From NCBI GenBank assembly GCA_964561825.1, contig CAZLSB010000288.1:1-5134 (forward strand): 5,134 nt of DNA. Reading direction: 5' to 3'. A program made the position numbers and the translations under genes. Positions 1 to 3,569 of this stretch are shown piece by piece. This DNA comes from JADKFD01 sp964561825. Lineage in GTDB: Bacteria > Pseudomonadota > Gammaproteobacteria > Xanthomonadales > SZUA-5. The first letter of the stretch is position 1, and every line of letters begins with the position of its first letter. The notes beneath the pieces were generated by a model. It was given only the letters and a program-made list of their open reading frames with translations, had not been told where the DNA came from and did not search any database.

Positions 1-51
1 TTGGATGGTGGCGGCGAGGTTGTTCTGGTGAAAATCAGTCGCGCAGCTTAG
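1..51 (+). CDS. C-terminal end of an unidentified protein (partial)
   Basis: Frame 1 is open from the first base to a TAG at 49-51 and encodes 16 residues, LDGGGEVVLVKISRAA. The codons (GGC, GAG, CTG, GTG, CGC) resemble those of the other genes here, which supports a real gene tail running in from the left. The fragment is too short to assign to a family. The gene converges on the minus-strand lipoprotein gene, and only the palindromic repeat separates them. The stretch could also be chance open frame, because 16 codons is weak evidence by itself. Confidence 0.45.
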   Translation: MDGGGEVVLVKISRAA

Positions 52-63
52 GGCTTGTTGGTC

Positions 64-194
64 AATAACTTGGACTTTTCGCTCGCCGGCTTGGGCGCGC
101 TGCTTCGTTACGACTCGCTTATGTGGCGCGCCACACCGCGCTCATCGCGCCTCGCAGCGCATCCCAATCCGACCGGCCAAAAGCCCAAGCTATT
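64..194. repeat. 131-bp imperfect palindrome between convergent genes
   Basis: The left arm 64-103 (begins AATAACTTGGACTTTT, ends GCGCTGC) is nearly the reverse complement of 154-194, which reads on the minus strand AATAGCTTGGGCTTTT and ends GCGCTGC. Within it, 91-103 and 154-167 pair almost perfectly. At the exact centre, 122-135 is a perfect 14-bp palindrome, TGTGGCGCGCCACA. All of these pairings share one centre near base 129, so they form one large cruciform/hairpin-capable unit. The segments just outside the central palindrome pair poorly. The right arm runs into the stop codon of the lipoprotein gene. No T-run follows either arm, so it is not a classical intrinsic terminator, although the RNA from either side could fold strongly. 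It may be a dispersed intergenic palindromic repeat or a degenerate MITE, but copy number cannot be judged from one window. Confidence 0.75.
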
Positions 195-642
195 TCCTCA
201 GGGGGCCCTTAGCTTGCGGATCGCGGGCAAAATGCATTACTTCGGTATTGCCTGACAATTCCAGCTGCAGCCATTGCTCGCTGACCTGCATCTTCTCTAC
301 GGCGGCCAGCTGCCGCACAAAGACGCGATCTTGACTGTCGTCCGGACAAGCCCTTTTGCTCAGGCCAATTGGCCCAATCTGCAGTTGTCCTGCGCTAATG
401 GAATACTGGCTGCCGCCACCGTTGCAATCCGCCTGCACGCCAAAACGACCGTCTTCAGCAAATTCGATTTGATAGCGCTGCGGCTGGGTGATGGTCTGCG
501 CGCCATCGGCGGAGGTCGTGGCGATCCAGTACCAAGTGCCAAGATGAGAAGCGGGCGGCGCGGACGGCGGCATGCTTTCAGGAACGTTGCTACAGGCGCT
601 GCTAACGAGAAGGGTGAGCACAATCAGTAGGTGCGATCTCAT
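190..642 (-). CDS. META-domain (HslJ-like) lipoprotein
   Basis: This 150-residue protein is probably anchored to the outer membrane from the periplasmic side. Residues 1-16 form a short lipoprotein signal (MRSHLLIVLTLLVSSA) with a lipobox ending SSA-C17. Ser18 at position +2 argues against inner-membrane retention. A Pro/Ser-rich linker (about 20-33) leads to a META/DUF306-type domain (about 34-140). That domain shows LGTW near its start, F-x-EDGRFGV, DCNGGGSQY, LQIGPIGLSKRACP and a final VMHFAR strand. Cys73 and Cys99 sit at the two positions where this family usually has cysteines and could form a disulfide. HslJ itself is linked to novobiocin resistance and heat induction in E. coli; that role cannot be transferred to this protein. 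An upstream in-frame ATG at 699 would add 19 residues that spoil the signal peptide, so the start at 642 is preferred. The gene is last of three on the minus strand, 57 bp after the RRM gene. Its stop lies inside an arm of the palindrome. Confidence 0.85.
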   Translation of the reverse strand: MRSHLLIVLTLLVSSACSNVPESMPPSAPPASHLGTWYWIATTSADGAQTITQPQRYQIEFAEDGRFGVQADCNGGGSQYSISAGQLQIGPIGLSKRACPDDSQDRVFVRQLAAVEKMQVSEQWLQLELSGNTEVMHFARDPQAKGPLRK

Positions 643-648
643 CAACAT

Positions 649-652
649 CTCC
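649..652 (-). promoter_or_regulatory. Ribosome binding site deciding the lipoprotein start
   Basis: On the minus strand GGAG (652-649) directly abuts an ATG at 648 and lies 6 nt before a second in-frame ATG at 642. Zero spacing makes the 648 start unlikely. The 642 start has normal spacing and gives a cleaner signal peptide (MRSHLL rather than MLMRSH). Confidence 0.65.
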
Positions 653-699
653 GGAAAGTTGCCGCAGCAAATGATGACAAGATCGACCCTATTGAACAA

Positions 700-957
700 T
701 CAGCGGCGACGTACCTTGAGCTCACTCTTTAGGCCAACGCGCAGGGCTTCGCCTTCCACGGTTGAACCATTGAGAGCAGCAATCGCCTTGCGGGCCTCGT
801 GACCCTCCATTTCCAGCTCCGCGAAACCGCGACATTCGCCAGAAAACAGATCGCGTGACATCTTCAAATTTCGTACCCGACCGTGGGCAGTGAACATTTC
901 GGTGAGGACTTGCTCGGTCATTTTGCGCGGTAAACCACGCACACTCAGCGTCAACAT
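700..957 (-). CDS. Small single-RRM RNA-binding protein
   Basis: This 85-residue protein consists almost entirely of one RNA recognition motif, in the order beta-alpha-beta-beta-alpha-beta. RNP2 is LSVRGL (4-9). The first helix is around TEQVLTEMFTAHG (14-26), RNP1 is RGFAELEM (43-50), and the second helix is EARKAIAALNG (54-64), followed by a last strand LRVGLK and a basic end KVRRR. Small RRM proteins of this kind are common in Proteobacteria and cyanobacteria, bind RNA, and are often cold-induced. The family roles are only partly known. Two aromatic positions that usually stack on bases are replaced: RNP2 position 2 is Ser5 and RNP1 position 5 is Glu47. Phe45 is kept. GGAG (969-966) lies 8 nt before the ATG. 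The gene follows the cold-shock gene on the same strand but lies beyond a terminator, so it needs read-through or its own promoter. I could not find a clear promoter in the short gap. Confidence 0.88.
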   Translation of the reverse strand: MLTLSVRGLPRKMTEQVLTEMFTAHGRVRNLKMSRDLFSGECRGFAELEMEGHEARKAIAALNGSTVEGEALRVGLKSELKVRRR

Positions 958-1015
958 CAGGAGGACTCCAGATGAGTGGCGACGCCTCGGTCAACGACGA
1001 CGCCATCGTATAGAC

Positions 1016-1049
1016 AAAAACGACTCGGGCAGGCCTTAGCCTGCCCGAG
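1016..1049 (-). terminator. Rho-independent terminator of the cold-shock gene
   Basis: A perfect 11-bp GC-rich stem (1024-1034 with 1039-1049, CTCGGGCAGGC) closes a 4-nt loop. In the minus-strand transcript it is followed by UCG and a run of five U (plus-strand A run at 1016-1020). It lies about 50 nt past the cold-shock stop codon. No T-run follows on the plus strand, so it should work in one direction only. Confidence 0.85.
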
Positions 1050-1068
1050 CGTTTCAACTGGCAAACAC

Positions 1069-1089
1069 CGGTCGGCGCGCGGCCGACCG
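1069..1089 (-). other. GC-rich hairpin just after the cold-shock stop codon
   Basis: A perfect 8-bp stem, CGGTCGGC (1069-1076) with GCCGACCG (1082-1089), closes a 5-nt GCGCG loop. It begins about 9 nt past the cold-shock stop. The following sequence in the transcript, GUGUUUGCC, is a poor U-tract. It is therefore more likely a 3'-end stabilising structure or a weak accessory terminator upstream of the strong one at 1016-1049. Confidence 0.6.
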
Positions 1090-1097
1090 AAGTTAGC

Positions 1098-1307
1098 TTA
1101 CAACGGCTGCACTTGGTCAGCCTGCAGGCCCTTCGGGCCCTTGGTCACGAGGAAGCTAACTTTCTGGCCTTCCTGCAGCGACTTGAAGCCCGAGCCTTGA
1201 ATGGCGCGGAAGTGCACGAACACGTCGTCACCATCCGCACGGCTCAAGAAGCCGAAGCCCTTGGCATCATTGAACCACTTGACGGTACCAACCTGACGAT
1301 CTGACAT
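1098..1307 (-). CDS. CspA-family cold-shock protein
   Basis: This 69-residue single cold-shock domain is a small five-stranded OB-fold protein. It binds single-stranded RNA and DNA and acts in the cytoplasm as an RNA chaperone or antiterminator. The family signature is complete: GTVKWFN (7-13), RNP1 KGFGFL (16-21), RNP2 VFVHF (29-33), then the loop and strands FKSLQEGQKVSF and KGPKGLQADQV. Trp11, Phe12, Phe18, Phe20, Phe30, His32 and Phe33, which form the nucleic-acid platform, are all present. The length matches the usual 65-70 residues. GGAG (1319-1316) lies 8 nt before the ATG. The gene is divergent from guaB and has a long upstream region with possible leader structure, as cold-inducible csp genes often do. 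The sequence alone cannot tell which paralogue it is or whether cold induces it. Confidence 0.97.
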   Translation of the reverse strand: MSDRQVGTVKWFNDAKGFGFLSRADGDDVFVHFRAIQGSGFKSLQEGQKVSFLVTKGPKGLQADQVQPL

Positions 1308-1487
1308 TTGTAAAACTCCAAAGCAAAGTGAGGTTCAGCATTTCAACGGAGAAATGCCGTCGCGTTCATCTGCGGGTGGTACTAGAACACTGAGAAGCAA
1401 CAGCGGCAGATCGCAAGACTCACCGTGCGCCTCGTCACGTTGAACCGTGCCGAGCAAATAAAGCCTGTGAACCTTAAGCCAGATTGC
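1308..1487 (-). promoter_or_regulatory. Possible structured 5' leader of the cold-shock gene
   Basis: This stretch lies between the cold-shock ATG and a weak upstream promoter candidate and holds no gene. In the minus-strand RNA two nested 7-bp pairings are possible: AGGUUCA (1474-1468) with UGAACCU (1337-1331), and UUCAACG (1444-1438) with CGUUGAA (1348-1342). A local hairpin, GCAUUU/AAAUGC (1357-1352 with 1343-1338) with an 8-nt loop CUCCGUUG, competes with the inner pairing. A leader of roughly 170-180 nt would match the long 5' UTRs known for cspA-type mRNAs. The leader's extent depends on an unproven transcription start. Confidence 0.35.
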
Positions 1488-1493
1488 ATCAAA

Positions 1494-1522
1494 AAGATAG
1501 TGTGATGACAGCGCTTGTTCAG
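1494..1522 (-). promoter_or_regulatory. Candidate promoter of the cold-shock gene (weak)
   Basis: On the minus strand, CTGAAC (1522-1517) and TATCTT (1499-1494) are separated by 17 bp and partly resemble the sigma-70 -35 and -10 boxes. Transcription would begin near 1487. Several other weak pairings exist nearby, so this is one option, not a firm assignment. Confidence 0.22.
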
Positions 1523-1572
1523 AAACAATTCGCAGCTCGATTCGCCCGCGAATGCGCCGCCGCGGCAACGCG

Positions 1573-1586
1573 TATACTGGCGCGCC
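1573..1586 (+). promoter_or_regulatory. guaB -10 element with GC-only discriminator
   Basis: TATACT at 1573-1578 matches the sigma-70 -10 consensus at five of six positions. It lies 30 bp before the guaB ATG, which would give a leader of about 24 nt. No good -35 hexamer stands 15-19 bp upstream. The next eight bases, GGCGCGCC, form a GC-only discriminator, a feature typical of promoters repressed by ppGpp/DksA. Growth-rate and stringent control of the gua promoter is known in E. coli; its presence here is inference. Confidence 0.5.
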
Positions 1587-1608
1587 TCGCGACATTGAGG
1601 CATTTCCC

Positions 1609-3066
1609 ATGCGTATTGTGGCCGAGGCGCTCACTTTTGATGACGTCTCCTTGGTTCCTGCTTACTCCAATGTACTGCCGCGCGATGTTGATCTGACCAC
1701 GCGCTTTTCCCGCCAGCTCAAATTGAACATCCCGATTGTGTCGGCGGCGATGGATACCGTCACCGAAGCGCGTTTGGCGATTGCCATGGCGCAAATGGGC
1801 GGTTTGGGTATCGTGCACAAGAACCTCAGCATTGATCAGCAGGTTGAGCAGGTCCGCGTGGTGAAGAAGTTCGAGGCGGGCGTGATTCGCGATCCGATCA
1901 CCGTGCGTCCCGACGCCAGCGTGCGCGAAGTCATGCAATTGACTCGCAAACATCAGATTTCCGGCGTTCCAGTGGTTGATGGCGCGGAACTGGTAGGCAT
2001 CGTGACCAGTCGCGATTTGCGCTTCGAAACGCACATGGACGAGCCCGTCAGTCGCATCATGACACCCAAGCCGCGCTTGATCACCGTGCGCGAAGGCGCC
2101 AGCGACGATGAAGTGTTGGCGCTGCTGCATGAATATCGAATCGAAAAGGTACTGGTGGTCAACGAGCAGTTCCAACTGCGCGGCATGATCACGGTCAAGG
2201 ACATCCAAAAGGCGCGGGATAACCCGTATGCCTGCAAAGACGCACAAGAACGTCTGCGCGTCGGCGCCGCAGTGGGCGTGGGCGGGGACACCGTGGCGCG
2301 CGTGGATGCGCTGATAGATGCTGGCGTCGATGTAATCGTCGTTGATACGGCGCACGGGCATTCGCAGGGCGTGATTGATCGGGTGCGCTGGGTCAAAACG
2401 CACTATCCGCAGATCCAAGTGGTCGGCGGCAATATCACCACCGGCGACGCCGCCAAAGCGCTGGTCGATGCCGGTGCTGACGGCGTCAAAGTGGGTGTGG
2501 GCCCCGGCTCCATCTGTACCACGCGCATTATCGCTGGCGTGGGAGTGCCGCAAATCACCGCGGTATCGATGGTCGCCAAAGCAATTGGCGATAGCGGCGC
2601 GGCGATCATTGCCGACGGCGGTATTCGCTACTCGGGTGATGTCGCCAAAGCGCTGGTCGCCGGCGCGCACTGCGTGATGCTCGGCGGTTTATTCGCTGGC
2701 ACTGAAGAAGCACCGGGCGAAGTTGAGCTGTACCAAGGGCGCAGCTACAAATCCTACCGTGGCATGGGTTCGCTAGCTGCCATGCAGCGCGGTTCCAAGG
2801 ATCGTTACTTCCAAGACGATTCCGACGCCGACAAACTGGTCCCGGAAGGCATTGAAGGCCGGGTGCCGTACCGCGGTCCGCTGCGCAATATCGTCCACCA
2901 ACTCGTGGGTGGCGTGCGCGCCAGCATGGGCTATGTGGGCTGCGCCACTATCGATGAGATGCGCTCGCAACCCAGCTTCGTGCGCATCACCAACGCCGGC
3001 GTGCGCGAAAGCCATGTACACGACGTGCAGATCACCAAAGAGGCGCCGAACTATCGGCTGGACTAA
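1609..3066 (+). CDS. guaB: Inosine-5'-monophosphate dehydrogenase
   Basis: This cytoplasmic enzyme oxidises IMP to XMP with NAD+, the first committed step of GMP synthesis. The 485 residues match the family's usual length of about 490. The catalytic (beta/alpha)8 barrel is split by a CBS pair (about 95-204, from DPITV to VKDIQKARDN), which in this family binds adenine or guanine nucleotides allosterically. Visible active-site parts are DTAHGHS (246-252, NAD site), the GPGSICTTR loop with catalytic Cys303, DGGIR (336-340) and GG 359-360 (phosphate binding), YKSYRGMGS (380-388), and the mobile-flap Arg399-Tyr400 dyad in KDRYF followed by VPEGIEGRVPYRG. The start at 1609 is chosen because TGAGG lies 8 nt upstream and the protein then begins MRIVAEALTFDD as expected. 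An in-frame ATG at 1552 lies upstream of the -10 box and adds a non-homologous tail. The stop codon shares one base with the next start (TAATG). Confidence 0.98.
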   Translation: MRIVAEALTFDDVSLVPAYSNVLPRDVDLTTRFSRQLKLNIPIVSAAMDTVTEARLAIAMAQMGGLGIVHKNLSIDQQVEQVRVVKKFEAGVIRDPITVRPDASVREVMQLTRKHQISGVPVVDGAELVGIVTSRDLRFETHMDEPVSRIMTPKPRLITVREGASDDEVLALLHEYRIEKVLVVNEQFQLRGMITVKDIQKARDNPYACKDAQERLRVGAAVGVGGDTVARVDALIDAGVDVIVVDTAHGHSQGVIDRVRWVKTHYPQIQVVGGNITTGDAAKALVDAGADGVKVGVGPGSICTTRIIAGVGVPQITAVSMVAKAIGDSGAAIIADGGIRYSGDVAKALVAGAHCVMLGGLFAGTEEAPGEVELYQGRSYKSYRGMGSLAAMQRGSKDRYFQDDSDADKLVPEGIEGRVPYRGPLRNIVHQLVGGVRASMGYVGCATIDEMRSQPSFVRITNAGVRESHVHDVQITKEAPNYRLD

Positions 3067-3569
3067 TGTTGCCAGCCGACGACACGCCACAAGCGATCGA
3101 GTCTGGGCCATACCTTGCGAACGCGATTGGCTTGTATAGCCGCGAGCATGGCGCCGAGCGGAGGTGGGTCGTCGGCATATGCGTGCTGGGTGTGGCGCTG
3201 ATTGCCGCTATGCCACTGGCTTTGCAGCAGCGCATGCAATGCTCGCTGGCCTTAGTGGTGGGCTGCGCCATTGGCAGTGTGCTGGCCACTTGGTGGCGGC
3301 GCCGCCATCCCTTACCACTGGTATTGGTCGACGGCAAAGTTCTACTGTGCTTCGCGCCCACAATGCGTCCAAAATTGCTCGCGCGCTTTCCGATCGATGC
3401 GGTAAGTAGCGTGGCGATGTCGCCATCGCCGGCCGGCATTGAGTTGGAATGGCTATTTCGCGGTGGCGAACAAGGCCGCTTTACTCTCAACCCAGACCCG
3501 CGCCTTGCCATACCTCTCGCTTTTTTTTTGACGCGGCAATTTGGACCCCGATTTAAGGATCGATCATGA
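3066..3569 (+). CDS. Uncharacterised two-helix membrane protein in the gua operon
   Basis: I do not recognise this 167-residue protein at family level. Two hydrophobic helices are clear, about 34-53 (WVVGICVLGVALIAAMPLAL) and about 57-77 (CSLALVVGCAIGSVLATWW), joined by a very short QQR turn. Basic residues lie before the first helix (ERR) and after the second (WWRRRH), so by the positive-inside rule both ends should be cytoplasmic. The tail (about 82-167) alternates hydrophobic strands (PLVLVDGKVLLCF, IDAVSSVAM, IELEWLF, GRFTLN) and ends in a helix-like segment, AIPLAFFLTRQFG. That order recalls bacterial PH-like domains of small membrane proteins, but this is only an impression. There is no good Shine-Dalgarno upstream. 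The TAATG overlap with guaB suggests re-initiation by terminating ribosomes, and its own stop overlaps the guaA start by four bases. A run of nine T (3521-3529) lies near its end. The tight packing and normal codon use support a real gene. Confidence 0.8.
   Translation: MLPADDTPQAIESGPYLANAIGLYSREHGAERRWVVGICVLGVALIAAMPLALQQRMQCSLALVVGCAIGSVLATWWRRRHPLPLVLVDGKVLLCFAPTMRPKLLARFPIDAVSSVAMSPSPAGIELEWLFRGGEQGRFTLNPDPRLAIPLAFFLTRQFGPRFKDRS
3555..3559 (+). promoter_or_regulatory. Ribosome binding site of guaA inside the upstream gene
   Basis: AAGGA stands 6 nt before the guaA ATG at 3566 and lies inside the last codons of the membrane-protein gene. With the ATGA overlap it supports both independent and coupled initiation of guaA, and it confirms the start that yields the expected N-terminus. 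Confidence 0.7.

Noticed and set aside
51..186. Second inverted-repeat alignment GGGCTTGTTGGTC (51-63) with GGCCAAAAGCCC (175-186)
   Set aside because: It pairs reasonably but is centred about 10 bp away from the main palindrome and competes with the better 64-103/154-194 pairing. It is more likely a by-product of similar sequence in the arm than a separate element.
55..255. A 66-codon plus-strand frame across the palindrome
   Set aside because: It lies mostly within the inverted repeat and then runs antisense to the lipoprotein gene. The composition looks non-coding and there is no ribosome binding site.
643..699. Longer lipoprotein start at 699, and a possible promoter TTGTTC / CATCAT (17-bp spacing) in the same gap
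   Set aside because: The longer start puts polar and charged residues ahead of the signal peptide and ignores the GGAG at 652-649. The promoter boxes match the consensus only weakly, so I did not annotate them.
722..1057. A 111-codon minus-strand frame overlapping the RRM gene
   Set aside because: It is out of frame with the clear RRM protein, runs through the terminator at 1016-1049, and resembles no family.
1552..1608. Upstream in-frame ATG extending guaB by 19 residues
   Set aside because: It precedes the best -10 element, lacks a ribosome binding site, and adds sequence not found at the usual IMP dehydrogenase N-terminus.
1560..1608. PurR-type operator at the gua promoter
   Set aside because: I looked for an ACGCAAACGTTTGCGT-like palindrome and found only short GC-rich palindromes (ACGCGT, GGCGCGCC) that do not match.
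1519..2670. A 383-codon open frame on the minus strand across guaB
   Set aside because: It lies antisense to an unmistakable guaB. Its product is rich in His, Asp, Arg and Ala with no recognisable domain, as expected from the complement of GC-rich codons. It also has no plausible ribosome binding site.
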